Positions 36,875 to 46,550 of a stretch of DNA of 64,000 nt are shown in pieces; the stretch's first letter is position 1; each line of letters starts with the position of its first letter. A model generated the notes under the pieces. That model did not search any database, was not told where the DNA came from, and was given only the letters and a program-made list of their open reading frames with translations. A program made the position numbers and the translations under genes. The stretch comes from Candidatus Gastranaerophilales bacterium (GTDB lineage Bacteria > Cyanobacteriota > Vampirovibrionia > Gastranaerophilales > Gastranaerophilaceae): contig CALUYB010000007.1 of assembly GCA_944324905.1 (NCBI GenBank), positions 36,668 through 100,667 of the forward strand, read 5' to 3'.

Positions 36875-38030
36875 ATAATTTCTCCAAAATTGCGCGCGCT
36901 ACATTTTTTTTGGTTGTTTTTTTGACCTTTTGTATATTTTGAGATTTATCTATTATCCAGACTTCGTTTTCGTCGCTTCCAAGAGCTGTTTTTGCTTCGT
37001 TTGCAACTATTATTTCACATCCTTTTGTCTTTAATTTTTCTTTTGCATTTTCTAAAACATTTTCACTTGAAAGACAAAAGCCAATCGCTGTTTGGTTTTG
37101 TGTTTTTTCTTTGCACATTGTTTTTAATATATCAGGGTTTTGAATAAGTTCAAGCGTAAATTCTTCCCCTGTTTGTTTTTTAGACATTTTATGCTCTGAA
37201 TAATTTTTAACCCTAAAATCGCTAACTGCAGCAGCCATAATTAAAATATCTGCGTTATTTTTTATAAAAGCTTGCCTTGTTTGGCTGAGCATTTTTTCTG
37301 TGTCCGGCGCAATTACGACTTTATAGGGTTTTGTTGTTTCAAAAGTTGAAATAAGCGTTACATCAGCTCCCAATTCATAGGCACAATCTGCAAGAGCTAA
37401 GCCCATTTTGCCCGATGAGGAGTTTGAGATGTAGCGCACAGGGTCAATAGGTTCTTTTGTGCCGCCTGCAGTTATGACTATTTTTTTGCCCTCGAGTGGT
37501 TTTTTTCCGCTTACAGAATTAAAAATTTTATCCAGTGAGCATAGTCTGCCCTTGTCACTTGTGCCGCAAGCTAGAAAACCGCATTCAGGTTCTAATATTT
37601 TACAACCTGAACTTTTAAGTTTTTTAAGATTTTCTTGTACAAAAGGATTTTCCCACATGCCTGTATTCATTGCAGGGGCTATAATCACAGGTTTTTTATG
37701 TCCTAAATAAGCGCAAAATACAGAGGTTAAAAGGTTGTCGCATATGCCATTTGCAACTTTACACAAAGTATTTGCACTCAGTGGCGCAAGAATAAAAACA
37801 TCAGCCCAGTCGCACAAACTAATGTGTTGAGTTGAATTTCTGGGGTTAAACTGTTCGTGGTAAACTTCGTTGCAGCTGAGGGTTTCAAGGGTTAACGGAG
37901 TAACAAAATTTTTAGCGTCAGGCGTCATTACAACTTTTACGTCGTAATTTGATTTTTTAAACATTCTAATTAGTTCGCAAATTTTGTACGCTGCAATAGA
38001 GGATGTTATGCCAATAAGGATGTTTTTCAT
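36867..38030 (-). CDS. coaBC: Bifunctional phosphopantothenoylcysteine synthetase/decarboxylase
   Basis: Two steps of coenzyme A synthesis. The N-terminal flavoprotein CoaC (1-180) shows GITSSIAAYK, the catalytic His in TQHISLCDWADV, APLSANT and PAMNTGMWENP. The C-terminal CoaB (185-387) shows ITAGGTKEPIDPVRYISNSSSG and AAAVSDF. Length is typical. Stop and start overlap with gmk (ATGA) and nif3. Confidence 0.96.
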   Translation of the reverse strand: MKNILIGITSSIAAYKICELIRMFKKSNYDVKVVMTPDAKNFVTPLTLETLSCNEVYHEQFNPRNSTQHISLCDWADVFILAPLSANTLCKVANGICDNLLTSVFCAYLGHKKPVIIAPAMNTGMWENPFVQENLKKLKSSGCKILEPECGFLACGTSDKGRLCSLDKIFNSVSGKKPLEGKKIVITAGGTKEPIDPVRYISNSSSGKMGLALADCAYELGADVTLISTFETTKPYKVVIAPDTEKMLSQTRQAFIKNNADILIMAAAVSDFRVKNYSEHKMSKKQTGEEFTLELIQNPDILKTMCKEKTQNQTAIGFCLSSENVLENAKEKLKTKGCEIIVANEAKTALGSDENEVWIIDKSQNIQKVKKTTKKNVARAILEKLYD

Positions 38031-38599
38031 ATCATCCTTTCCTTTTCATAAATTTCTTGCAATTGTTTAAAAGCCTGATCGACTTTGTCATTAATTACTA
38101 TATATTTGTAGTTTTTTGATTCTTCAAGCTCGCTTTTTACAATATTTAAGCGCTTTAAAATCATATCTTCAGACTCTGTTTTTCTGCCTCTTAGGCGTTT
38201 TTCCAGTTCTTCCATATTTGGCGGCATAATAAAAATTGAAACACACTCAGGGTGCTCGCGCATAACTTTTTTCGCTCCTTGAGCTTCTATTTCAAGAATT
38301 ACGCTAACACCATTTTTAAGCGAGTTTAAAACAAAATCTTTTTTTGTGCCATAGTAATTATCAGAGTATTTTGCCCACTCTAAAAATTCATTATTTTTAA
38401 TTTCATTTTCAAATTCTTCTTTTGAAACAAAAAAATAATTTACACCATCTTTTTCTCCTTCTCGGGGCTTTCTTGTAGTTGCCGAAACAGAGTAAATGAT
38501 GTCGCCTTTATTTTTTTCAAAGAATTTATTTAACACAGTTCCCTTGCCAACACCCGAGGGACCTGTTATTACATATAATTTTGCCTTTTTATCTTTCAT
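38027..38599 (-). CDS. gmk: Guanylate kinase
   Basis: Phosphorylates GMP. P-loop ITGPSGVGKGT, GMP-binding YSVSATTRKPREGE and DGVNYFFVS, and the lid region RLRGRKTESED are present; 190 aa. First gene of the run towards aroB. A consensus TATAAT lies 7 nt before the ATG and there is no Shine-Dalgarno, so the mRNA may be leaderless. Confidence 0.96.
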   Translation of the reverse strand: MKDKKAKLYVITGPSGVGKGTVLNKFFEKNKGDIIYSVSATTRKPREGEKDGVNYFFVSKEEFENEIKNNEFLEWAKYSDNYYGTKKDFVLNSLKNGVSVILEIEAQGAKKVMREHPECVSIFIMPPNMEELEKRLRGRKTESEDMILKRLNIVKSELEESKNYKYIVINDKVDQAFKQLQEIYEKERMI

Positions 38600-38606
38600 A
38601 GAGGCT

Positions 38607-38612
38607 ATTATA
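38607..38612 (-). promoter_or_regulatory. -10 box 7 nt upstream of the gmk start
   Basis: TATAAT on the minus strand, followed by 7 nt and the gmk ATG. The -35 region is T-rich without a good match. Predicted leaderless start. Confidence 0.45.
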
Positions 38613-38629
38613 CAACAATTTTTTGTATA

Positions 38630-38657
38630 AAAAAAGCGGTTTTTAAGCCGCTTTTTT
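38630..38657 (-). terminator. Terminator after the LysM/EF-hand gene
   Basis: AAAAAAGCGG / CCGCTTTTTT hairpin with an 8-nt loop, 2 bp from the stop codon of the minus-strand gene. It has A and T runs on both sides. Confidence 0.8.
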
Positions 38658-38658
38658 C

Positions 38659-39456
38659 TTATGCATTAGCAAGAGTTTTTTGTTCTTCCTCAGGGTTGTC
38701 TAATTTGTCCCTTTTAATCATTTTATCTATTTCTTGATCAATTTTATTGAATGCTTCATACATGTTTTCGATTTCTGTTGCGTCAAGATTGGAGTCGCCG
38801 TTTGTGTCAAGTGCATCAAAAGCTTCTTTTAACTGAGCTTCGTTTTGTGAGTAAACTTCGCGTTTTTTAGCAGTCAAACCTTGATTGTACCAATCTAGGA
38901 AATTGTCATAAGTTACTGTTTCTTGTTCGTCAAGGCTTTTGAATTGACCATTTGCAGTACTTTTAAGTTTTTCTTCATATTTTTGTTGCTGTTCTTCTTT
39001 AGATTCTTTGCTGCTTGAAGTTTCAGATGTGGTTGTTTCTTGAGTTTCTTCAGTTTCGCTTGTTCCGAATATGCTTGCTACACCGCTTAAAAGCTTTTCA
39101 AGACCTGATGCATTTTCAAGCATATCAATAAAAGAGAATATATTGTATTCTTGTTCTTGACTTGTGCTTTCGTTTTGGTAAGTTAAGAATTCAAGTTCTT
39201 GTCCGCCCAATGTGAAAACAGGTCTGCTTGAATTTGTTGCGTTGTCGCTAGCGTTGTTTTGCTTTGTTGAAGATTCAAAAGTGTCAGTTGGCAATTTTAA
39301 AGATGCGCCAGTAAATATTGTTGCGTTTTCGCTGCCTAGATTGTTTAGTTCAACAAGCTTGTCAATTACTTTTTGGATATCAGCAACGCTTTTTGCCCCA
39401 CATTGTTGAGTTGCTATACCCCAGAGAGAATCGCCATTTTGTATTGTGTAACTCAT
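38659..39456 (-). CDS. LysM domain protein with a C-terminal EF-hand
   Basis: 265 aa. An N-terminal LysM peptidoglycan-binding module (about 1-52, GDSLWGIATQQ, ASLKLP) starts right at the first residue without a signal peptide. A Ser/Thr/Glu/Gln-rich low-complexity middle follows, then a canonical calcium loop DTNGDSNLDATE near residue 220. LysM modules bind glycan outside the cytoplasm, so export by a route without a classic signal is implied. It is adjacent to a second EF-hand protein on the same strand. Function unknown. Confidence 0.8.
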   Translation of the reverse strand: MSYTIQNGDSLWGIATQQCGAKSVADIQKVIDKLVELNNLGSENATIFTGASLKLPTDTFESSTKQNNASDNATNSSRPVFTLGGQELEFLTYQNESTSQEQEYNIFSFIDMLENASGLEKLLSGVASIFGTSETEETQETTTSETSSSKESKEEQQQKYEEKLKSTANGQFKSLDEQETVTYDNFLDWYNQGLTAKKREVYSQNEAQLKEAFDALDTNGDSNLDATEIENMYEAFNKIDQEIDKMIKRDKLDNPEEEQKTLANA

Positions 39457-39568
39457 TGTGACTACCTCACGTTTTTTGTATCTACATATTATATAAAACG
39501 TATATCAAAACGTGAAATTTCAAAATAAAGCAATTTTGTTACAAAAGTTAATATTTTTTGAATATTAA

Positions 39569-39592
39569 AAAAGCCGCCTTGATTAGGCGGCT
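39569..39592 (-). terminator. Terminator after the second EF-hand gene
   Basis: Perfect 7-bp stem AGCCGCC / GGCGGCT with a 7-nt loop and, read on the minus strand, a T run after it; 20 bp beyond the stop. Confidence 0.8.
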
Positions 39593-39611
39593 GGTAAATA
39601 CATACTTTAGA

Positions 39612-40265
39612 CTATTCTAAATATTGTTGAAATGATTCTATGTTGCTTCTAAAATTATCTGATGTATAGTCGATACCAAGTGAATCTGAGCTTATTTTGC
39701 CATCTACCGAGCCGTCTGCGTTATCTACTGCAGCATAAAATCCTTGTAATTCATTTTTTTCAAGTATTCCATCGCCATCTATATCAATATTGTTGAATGT
39801 AGCGTCTGCATAGTTGCTTGCTGCACCGTATTCTTCATCGCTTAGACCTTCAGCGTCGCCCAATTGAGAAGCTCTGTATTCTTCCATGCTTATGCCTTCT
39901 TCGCCGTCTGTTTCCCAGGCATCCATATCGCCTTGAGCAAGTTTTGCAGTTTGTTCAGCATACGCAGGAATAAAAGTGTCTGCATCGCTTATATCGTAGT
40001 CGCCTTCCATAAAATCAAAGGTGTTACCGATTTTTGCTTCTTGTTTTAAATAATCAAGCTCAGCTTGCATATAATCTAATTGGAGTTTGTTGCCTTCTTG
40101 AGTGAGTTTTTCGGTATCTTTGTTGCTTGTTGAGCCTTGTAATGATTTTTCAAGTTCATCCATTTGGCTTTCAAGATTTGCAATTTTGCTGGAATAATTA
40201 TTAATATTTTCGCCGTGTTTGTTTAACCAAGTTTGCATTTGGCTGTGAATACTGTTTGTTGACAT
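39612..40265 (-). CDS. EF-hand protein with N-terminal coiled coil
   Basis: 217 aa. Residues 20-80 form a heptad-rich coiled coil. Three calcium-loop-like sequences follow: ETDGEEGISMEE, DIDGDGILEKNE (fully canonical) and DNADGSVDGKISSD. No signal peptide, like the neighbouring LysM/EF-hand protein. The AGAGAGGA ribosome site and the terminator mark it as a separate transcript. A calcium-responsive surface or cytoplasmic role is possible but not shown. Confidence 0.78.
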   Translation of the reverse strand: MSTNSIHSQMQTWLNKHGENINNYSSKIANLESQMDELEKSLQGSTSNKDTEKLTQEGNKLQLDYMQAELDYLKQEAKIGNTFDFMEGDYDISDADTFIPAYAEQTAKLAQGDMDAWETDGEEGISMEEYRASQLGDAEGLSDEEYGAASNYADATFNNIDIDGDGILEKNELQGFYAAVDNADGSVDGKISSDSLGIDYTSDNFRSNIESFQQYLE

Positions 40266-40350
40266 GTTTTTTTCCTCTCTTTTGTTTAACGTGTTAAATT
40301 AATAAACAAAAATTAGTGAAAAAAATTGACTTTTGTAAAGAAATATTAAA

Positions 40351-40372
40351 AAAGTGGGCTTGAGCCCACTTT
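40351..40372 (-). terminator. Terminator after rpoD
   Basis: Perfect 10-bp inverted repeat AAAGTGGGCT / AGCCCACTTT separated by TG, 7 bp after the rpoD stop, with A/T runs on both sides. Confidence 0.85.
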
Positions 40373-40378
40373 AAAATT

Positions 40379-41452
40379 TTATACTTCAATGTATTCTTTT
40401 AATCTTTTTGAACGGTTTGGATGTCTTAGTTTTCTTAGTGCTTTTGCTTCAATTTGTCTGATACGTTCGCGAGTAACACCAAAGAGTTGACCAACTTCTT
40501 CCAGTGTTCTTTGTCTGCCGTCATCCATACCAAAACGCAATCTTAAAACATCACGTTCACGTGCTGATAAGCTACCTAAAACTTCTGCTAAATCTTCTCT
40601 TAAAAGTTCATGAGCAACCGTTTTAACAGGTGCATCAGCATCCTTATCTTCTATAAAATCGCCAAGACGGGAGTCTTCTTCTTTACCAATTGGTGTTTCA
40701 AGAGATAGCGGCTCTTGAGCAACTTTTATGATTTCTCTTAGTTTATTAATCGAAATTCCCATTTCAACCGACAGTTCTTCTTCGGTTGGTTTTCTTGCAA
40801 GTTCTTGCGCAAGTTTTCTTGTAACTTTTTTGAGCTTATTAATGGTTTCAACCATATGAACGGGGATCCTTATTGTTCTGGCTTGATCAGCAATAGCGCG
40901 AGTTATAGCCTGTCTTATCCACCAAGTAGCATAAGTTGAGAACTTGTAACCTCTTTCATGGTCGAATTTTTCAGCAGCACGAATAAGACCCAAGTTGCCT
41001 TCTTGAATTAAGTCTAAAAATAGCATGCCGCGACCTACGTACTTTTTAGCAATAGAAACAACTAAACGCAAGTTTGCTTGAACAAGTTTTCTTTTTGCAA
41101 CAACGCCCGGGGCGCCGCCTGCTACGATTTTCCTTGCTAAATCAATTTCTTCATCAGCTGTTAAGAGTTTAATTCTGCCGATTTCTCTTAAATACATTCT
41201 AACGGGGTCATCTACTGAAATTCCGCGTGGAGGTGTAATATCGCCTTCTTGAGAGTCGTCTTCGTCGTCTTTATCAAAAAAGCCGCCTGATAATCCTGCA
41301 TCCATTTGGCTTACGCCATGATTGCTTATAATATTGCTGATATTGTCTGTTTCAAGGCCTGTAGAGTCAAAGTAGCTGTCTTCGCCCATTAGGTCTGTGT
41401 TTTTATCAACAACGCTTATAACTGAATCATCGGAATTTCTTTTTCTGCTCAT
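40379..41452 (-). CDS. rpoD: Primary sigma factor (RpoD/SigA)
   Basis: Main housekeeping sigma factor. Region 1.2 ([17 protein letters not shown]), regions 2.1-2.4 ([20 protein letters not shown], then [17 protein letters not shown]), region 3 and region 4.2 ([20 protein letters not shown]) are all complete. 357 aa with no long region 1.1, as in Gram-positive and cyanobacterial SigA. The ATG overlaps the dnaG stop by 1 bp. Its presence agrees with the TTGACA/TATAAT-like promoters seen in the window. Confidence 0.97.
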   Translation of the reverse strand: MSRKRNSDDSVISVVDKNTDLMGEDSYFDSTGLETDNISNIISNHGVSQMDAGLSGGFFDKDDEDDSQEGDITPPRGISVDDPVRMYLREIGRIKLLTADEEIDLARKIVAGGAPGVVAKRKLVQANLRLVVSIAKKYVGRGMLFLDLIQEGNLGLIRAAEKFDHERGYKFSTYATWWIRQAITRAIADQARTIRIPVHMVETINKLKKVTRKLAQELARKPTEEELSVEMGISINKLREIIKVAQEPLSLETPIGKEEDSRLGDFIEDKDADAPVKTVAHELLREDLAEVLGSLSARERDVLRLRFGMDDGRQRTLEEVGQLFGVTRERIRQIEAKALRKLRHPNRSKRLKEYIEV

Positions 41453-43329
41453 TAAAATGTCTCCATTCTGTTTGCTTCAAATTGTTTATAAAGTAATTTA
41501 AGCTTTTCTTCTTCACTCAAACTTTTATCTTTAATTTTTTGCCTGAGTTCGTTTTTTTCAAGCCTTTTGTTTATGTTGTTAAGCCTTTCAAAAATTTCAT
41601 TAACGGCTTGTATATAGTTTTCATAGTCAAGATTTTCATATTCTGTTGAAGAAAAAATTTCATCTGATAATTTTTTTTGAATGTCTTTATTGTTGTAAAA
41701 CTCGCAAAAAAGTTTTTTTGCTAGTTCATCAATATTATTTACTTGACTAAGTGCTTTGTCAATAGTTGTGATTATGGCTGAATTTGCCTCATCGTGTGCC
41801 TTATAGGTACTTATTGCATGGGCGTAAAAGTTCCTTTTTTCAGGTGTATTTGCAACAAAGGCAAGTTTTATAAGGTTATTTTCCATCAGTGTGTATCTTG
41901 TTTTTAAATCTTTTGAGGCATGGCGTGAAATTAACACCTGTGGCTCATTTTCATATTGTTCAAAAGAATTGTTTTTATATTTTGATTTTTGTACAAGAGA
42001 TTTTAATATTTCTTCATCAATGTTTAATTTAAAAGAGGTGTTTTTAATGTAATCGGATAAAATTACAGGATTTTGAATTTCTGACAAAATATCAGCTATT
42101 TGTTGTACAGTTTCACTTTTTTGCTGGGGAGTGATGTCTGTTGTTATTTCATTTAGCGTTTTATCTAGCCTGTAATCAAGAAATAGCGGGGCGTTTTTAA
42201 TGTGATTTTTGTATTCTTGCGCTCCAAATTCCCTTATAAATTCATCAGGATCTTTGCCGCCAACTTGCGAAACTACGCGAATTTCGCAAACCGAGTCAGT
42301 ATTTTGAGAATAGCTTGAGTCGTATTGTTTAATATCGCCAAGGCTTGAGAAAATGTTTTTAATAACCTCGGCCCCTGCTTTTGTTGCTTTTTGACCTGCA
42401 GCATCTGAGTCAAAAGCAAGATAAATTTTTCTCGATGGACTGTAGCGCGCAATTAGTTTAATGTGCTGTGGTGTCAGTGCTGTTCCGCAAGAGGCAACAG
42501 CGTTTTGCACGCCTGCAACGTGAGCTGAAATCACATCAAAATAGCCTTCCATAATAATTACGGAATCTTCTTGTTTAATGTAGTCTTTAGCACGATTTAA
42601 ACCAAAAAGCACATTACTTTTGTTGTAAATGGAAGAATCAGGCGAGTTTAAATATTTAGGGTTTTGCCCATCCATAATTGCACGCGCCCCAAAGGCTATT
42701 GTGTTTGAGTTTACATCCATTATAGGGATAATTATGCGGTTTTTAAACCTGTCTAAAAATTCACCGTTTTTCTCGTACAAAAGCCCCGCCTTATACATTT
42801 CATCATTTGTATAGCCTTTTTCGCGTAAATATTCTTTTAATTCAAAGTTTGAATTTGGTGCTAAACCTAAGAAAAACTTACCTATTGCAACTTCACCAAC
42901 ACCTCTTTTTTCAAGGTATTCAAGTGCGCGTTCATTTTGTTGAAGTTTTTTATGGTAAAACTTCATGGCTTCATCCATCGCGCCTAAGAGCCTATCTTTT
43001 TCTTGTTTGTATTTTTGTGTGTCTTTTGAACTTTTTGGCAGCTCAATTCCTAAGTTTTCAGCTTGTTCTTCTATAACTTCTTTAAAATTTTGGTTGTTTA
43101 TTTTCATCAAAAAAGCAAGTACATCGCCGCCTTCGCCACAACCAAAGCATTTAAAAATTTGTCTTGAGGGCGTGACCACAAAAGATGGGGTCTTTTCGTT
43201 GTGAAAAGGGCATAAGCCGCTATAGTTGTGACCTGCTTTTTTAAGTACAACGTACTTTGAAATTACATCCACAATATCAAGAGAATTTTTTATCTGTTCA
43301 ACTGCTTGGCCGTAAGTTATTTCCGACAT
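41452..43329 (-). CDS. dnaG: DNA primase
   Basis: Makes RNA primers at the replication fork. The N-terminal CHC2 zinc finger is [11 protein letters not shown]...CFGCGEGG; the Toprim core carries [14 protein letters not shown] and [13 protein letters not shown]; the C-terminal helicase-binding domain is Lys/Glu-rich. 625 aa, normal length. It forms the macromolecular-synthesis operon with rpoD, here preceded by dgt instead of rpsU. Confidence 0.97.
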   Translation of the reverse strand: MSEITYGQAVEQIKNSLDIVDVISKYVVLKKAGHNYSGLCPFHNEKTPSFVVTPSRQIFKCFGCGEGGDVLAFLMKINNQNFKEVIEEQAENLGIELPKSSKDTQKYKQEKDRLLGAMDEAMKFYHKKLQQNERALEYLEKRGVGEVAIGKFFLGLAPNSNFELKEYLREKGYTNDEMYKAGLLYEKNGEFLDRFKNRIIIPIMDVNSNTIAFGARAIMDGQNPKYLNSPDSSIYNKSNVLFGLNRAKDYIKQEDSVIIMEGYFDVISAHVAGVQNAVASCGTALTPQHIKLIARYSPSRKIYLAFDSDAAGQKATKAGAEVIKNIFSSLGDIKQYDSSYSQNTDSVCEIRVVSQVGGKDPDEFIREFGAQEYKNHIKNAPLFLDYRLDKTLNEITTDITPQQKSETVQQIADILSEIQNPVILSDYIKNTSFKLNIDEEILKSLVQKSKYKNNSFEQYENEPQVLISRHASKDLKTRYTLMENNLIKLAFVANTPEKRNFYAHAISTYKAHDEANSAIITTIDKALSQVNNIDELAKKLFCEFYNNKDIQKKLSDEIFSSTEYENLDYENYIQAVNEIFERLNNINKRLEKNELRQKIKDKSLSEEEKLKLLYKQFEANRMETF

Positions 43330-44267
43330 ATTTTCCTATGGGTTACAATGGCAAACTGGTCGCTCATACCTGCTACATAGTCTATTGCGCCTTGTTCACC
43401 GTAAAGATTTTTGTAATACTCAAACAATTCTGTAACTATTCTTTTGATTTTATTTTCTTCCAGCTTCGTTTTATCATTAAAATAAACATTTTTAAACATC
43501 CATGACCTTAAATTGTTTAAAAAGTTTACACAAAGTTCGGACATTCTTATTTCATCTTTATCGACACTATTTAAATACATGTCTTTTATGACTTTGTTTA
43601 CTCTTTCAAATTTTGTTGTTCCAAAATATTCCTGAAACTCTTGTGGGATGTCGTTTTCTGTTATTATTTCTTCTCTTATTGCATCTTCAATATCATGATT
43701 TAAATAAGCGATTCTATCAGCAATTTTTACAATTTGCCCTTCAAGCGTAAAGGGTTTTCCTATTCCTGTATGGTTTAAAATGCCATCCAGTGTTTCTTTT
43801 GTCAGGTTTAAACCCTCAAGAACTTCAACCACCCTTACACCATGGACATTGTGCTTAAAACCGTTTTTTGTTGCTTCCATAAGTGCTTCTTCGCCACTGT
43901 GACCAAAGGGTGCATGTCCTAAGTCATGCCCAAGTGCTATTGCTTCTGTTAAATCTTCGTTTAAATTTAAAATTCTTGCAAGTGTTCTTGAAATTTGTGA
44001 AACTTCAAGAGTGTGAGTTAAACGTGTCCTCAGGTGGTCGTTTTTGGGTGTATAAAAAACCTGAGTTTTTCTTTTTAATCTTCTAAATGCTTTAGAATTT
44101 ATAATACGTTCTTTATCGGTTTGAAATTCCGTTCTAAAGGGGTCTTGCTGTGTTTCTTTTTTATTTCTGCCTTTAGAATTTATGGATTTTTGAGCAAACT
44201 GTGAAAGTGTTTCCTCTTTTTTGTATAAAAGTTCTTTAATGTTGTTCAAATCGTTAACTGAAGGCAT
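43317..44267 (-). CDS. dgt: dGTPase-like HD-domain triphosphohydrolase
   Basis: Hydrolyses dNTPs to deoxynucleosides and triphosphate. The HD metal site is complete: RTRLTHTLEVSQISRTLAR, then IALGHDLGHAPFGHSGE, plus the conserved FRTEFQTDKERIINSKAFRR at the N terminus and YLNHDIEDAI. 316 aa fits the Dgt-like group. It overlaps dnaG by 13 bp; a dgt-dnaG-rpoD order is known from several phyla. Confidence 0.93.
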   Translation of the reverse strand: MPSVNDLNNIKELLYKKEETLSQFAQKSINSKGRNKKETQQDPFRTEFQTDKERIINSKAFRRLKRKTQVFYTPKNDHLRTRLTHTLEVSQISRTLARILNLNEDLTEAIALGHDLGHAPFGHSGEEALMEATKNGFKHNVHGVRVVEVLEGLNLTKETLDGILNHTGIGKPFTLEGQIVKIADRIAYLNHDIEDAIREEIITENDIPQEFQEYFGTTKFERVNKVIKDMYLNSVDKDEIRMSELCVNFLNNLRSWMFKNVYFNDKTKLEENKIKRIVTELFEYYKNLYGEQGAIDYVAGMSDQFAIVTHRKICRK

Positions 44268-44302
44268 ATAGAAATTTTAACACAAACTTTATAACATACA
44301 TA

Positions 44303-44330
44303 TTGAAATTTAAAATTTCTAAATTATACT
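44303..44330 (+). promoter_or_regulatory. Promoter of the HEAT/queC operon
   Basis: TTGAAA (44303-44308) and TATACT (44325-44330) with a 16-bp spacer, 15 bp before the start codon of the HEAT-repeat gene, which has an AAGG site. Confidence 0.5.
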
Positions 44331-44345
44331 AGTTGTAAGGTTATT

Positions 44346-45305
44346 ATGTTGGGTCGATTGATGAGCAGCAAAAAGTTATTTGGGGAAATCATCTTTGAAA
44401 TTCAAGATGAGATTAAAAAATCTCAAGATAACTTTGCCTCCTTATTTTTGAACCTTAAAGCACAATATTCTAAAGAAGAACTGTCTGAAATTTATTCAAA
44501 ACTTTTGGGGGAAATTAAAGCCCCTAATTTTTTAAAAGTTTTAATTAAAGAGATTGATAAATTAAGACATCCTAAAAATCTTGATGATTTAATTGATTTT
44601 ATTTTAGATTGTGATTCAAAAGATTTTCAAGATACAAGCGAATACTTGAATTTAAAAGTATTTTGCATAAAAGCTATTTCAAACTATAAAGACATTAAGG
44701 CAGTAACACCCCTTTTGTATTGCTTGAATAATAAAAATGAAAATTACAAATTTCGTCTGGCTGCAGCAGAGGCGCTAGGTAAAATTGGTGACAAAAATGC
44801 TGTAGAATCCCTAATCGATGTTGTATCGGATGAAAATGAAAAATCAGTGTATGTGCGTGAGTCGGCTGCTCTGGCCCTTGGTATGATTGGCGATGCTCGC
44901 GCACTGGATGCCTTTGTGGGTATTTTAGAGGCTAAGAAAACTTTTCTTGATAAATTCACCTTTTTAAAGGAAAGAATCATTGAGGCTTTAAATAAAATAG
45001 ATTTTTCAAATAATAAAAGAGCAATTGCGGCTCTTAAGGAGGCGCTAAACGATGAGTCGGCGCAAGTAAGAATTAATGCAATAGAATCTTTGATGAACTC
45101 GAAAGTAGCGCAAGCACCTGATTTAATTTGGAAAATGCTCTATGATAACGAACAGGAAGTTCGAAAAAATGCGGTTATTGCGCTTTATAACCTTGAGGGG
45201 CGCGACGTGCTTATAAAAATTATTTCAGATGAAACACTAAGCCCTGACTGCGCTCAAGAAGCACAAGATGTGCTATTAGAGATTGACGAGGAAGAAGATG
45301 AGTAA
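44346..45305 (+). CDS. HEAT-repeat protein
   Basis: 319 aa. After an 80-residue helical N-terminal region, five or so HEAT/PBS-lyase-like repeats follow (RLAAAEALGKIGDKNAVESL, RESAALALGMIGDARALDAF, INAIESLMNS). Such proteins act as scaffolds; in cyanobacteria relatives attach phycobilins, but no lyase-specific feature is seen. The C terminus is acidic. queC begins inside its last codons. Confidence 0.85.
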   Translation: MLGRLMSSKKLFGEIIFEIQDEIKKSQDNFASLFLNLKAQYSKEELSEIYSKLLGEIKAPNFLKVLIKEIDKLRHPKNLDDLIDFILDCDSKDFQDTSEYLNLKVFCIKAISNYKDIKAVTPLLYCLNNKNENYKFRLAAAEALGKIGDKNAVESLIDVVSDENEKSVYVRESAALALGMIGDARALDAFVGILEAKKTFLDKFTFLKERIIEALNKIDFSNNKRAIAALKEALNDESAQVRINAIESLMNSKVAQAPDLIWKMLYDNEQEVRKNAVIALYNLEGRDVLIKIISDETLSPDCAQEAQDVLLEIDEEEDE

Positions 45306-45972
45306 AAAGGGTGTAGTTCTTCTCTCGGGCGGTTTAGATAGTCTTGTAAGTATTGCCGCTGCCGGTGACTTTTGTAATGTAGAATTAGCTCTTACTTTTG
45401 ATTATTCCCAGCGCGCAGTTGAGGAGGAAATAGAAGCCTCATCTAAAATTGCGGATTTTTACGGCATAGAACATAGGGTTGTAAAGTTACCGTTTTTATC
45501 TGAAATCACAAATAATGCGCTTGTTGATGATAGTGTAAATTTAGAATTTAAAACACTTGATGAAAACAGTGCAAAAGCAGTCTGGGTGCCAAATAGAAAT
45601 GGTTTATTTTTAAATATAGCAGCAAGCTTTGCGGATTCAAAAAAATACGACTATGTAATTATTGGTGCAAACAAAGAAGAAGCGGGGACTTTTCCTGATA
45701 ACAGTGAAGAATTTTTAACAAGGGCTGATGAATTTTTTAAATTTTCTACTATGGCGCAACCAAAGATATTTGCGCCGCTAAAGAATTTAGAAAAATACGA
45801 GATAATAAACTTGGCAATAGAAAAATCTGCACCGCTTGAGTTTTTAAAAAGCTGTTATAATTCTAAAGAAATTTCAGGTAAAAAACACTGTGGCAAGTGC
45901 GAATCTTGCAAAAGGCTGCACAATGCTATTTTAAAAAGTGTTAACAAAGACTTGCTAAAACTCTTTTTTTAA
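45298..45972 (+). CDS. queC: 7-cyano-7-deazaguanine synthase
   Basis: Makes preQ0 for queuosine tRNA modification. PP-loop LLSGGLDSLVS, the TFDYSQRA block, VPNRNGLFLN and the zinc-binding Cys cluster (SCY and CGKCESCKRL) are present; 224 aa. The ATG at 45298 with a GAGGAAG site is preferred over an ATG 15 bp upstream. It overlaps the end of the HEAT gene by 8 bp. queD, queE and queF are not in the window. Confidence 0.95.
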   Translation: MSKKGVVLLSGGLDSLVSIAAAGDFCNVELALTFDYSQRAVEEEIEASSKIADFYGIEHRVVKLPFLSEITNNALVDDSVNLEFKTLDENSAKAVWVPNRNGLFLNIAASFADSKKYDYVIIGANKEEAGTFPDNSEEFLTRADEFFKFSTMAQPKIFAPLKNLEKYEIINLAIEKSAPLEFLKSCYNSKEISGKKHCGKCESCKRLHNAILKSVNKDLLKLFF

Positions 45973-45992
45973 AACACAATAAAATTGTGGGT

Positions 45993-46550
45993 ATGAAGAA
46001 TTTATTTATAAATAAAGAAATAAAATACACAGGCAGAGAACTTTCACCTCATTGGATATATAAAAATTTTAACATTTGTGGTGACTGTATAGTGGCGTTT
46101 GTTGGCGAGGTAGATGTCAGACTTGATGAGATGGTTGATATTGAAGATGTAATTAATGTTGAGCCTATTTCATCAAAAAAAATGCTTAACTTTATAATTG
46201 AGTGCTTTGATTGTTCTTTATCAGAAATGGTCTGGCGCCAAAGGCTTTTTATTGCGATAATTAAAGAAATCCTTGAAAAATATGGGAAAAAAGTTGAGCG
46301 CGATGGTGATGATTTATTTTTTGATGGTAAAAAACTTTCTGTATCTATTGCCACAAAATCAATAACTTCAACACTTGTACACACTGCACTAAATGTCGTA
46401 TCTCAAGGTGCGCCTATTGAAGTATCATCCTTAACTGATATGGGGATTGACAATATTAAAAAATTAGCTCAAGATATTATGAGCGCATTTTGCGCTGAAG
46501 TCGAAAGTATTTATTTAGCTAAATGCAAGGTAAGAGGTGTAATTGAATAA
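45993..46550 (+). CDS. DUF366-like protein of unknown function
   Basis: 185 aa, similar in layout to the DUF366 family (IKYTGRELSPHWIY at the N terminus and a central SIATKSITSTLVHTALN), a small group with no proven activity. Position right after queC suggests, but does not show, a link to deazaguanine or tRNA modification. An in-frame GTG at 45987 is an alternative start. Its stop overlaps the next ATG by one base (TAATG). Confidence 0.65.
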   Translation: MKNLFINKEIKYTGRELSPHWIYKNFNICGDCIVAFVGEVDVRLDEMVDIEDVINVEPISSKKMLNFIIECFDCSLSEMVWRQRLFIAIIKEILEKYGKKVERDGDDLFFDGKKLSVSIATKSITSTLVHTALNVVSQGAPIEVSSLTDMGIDNIKKLAQDIMSAFCAEVESIYLAKCKVRGVIE

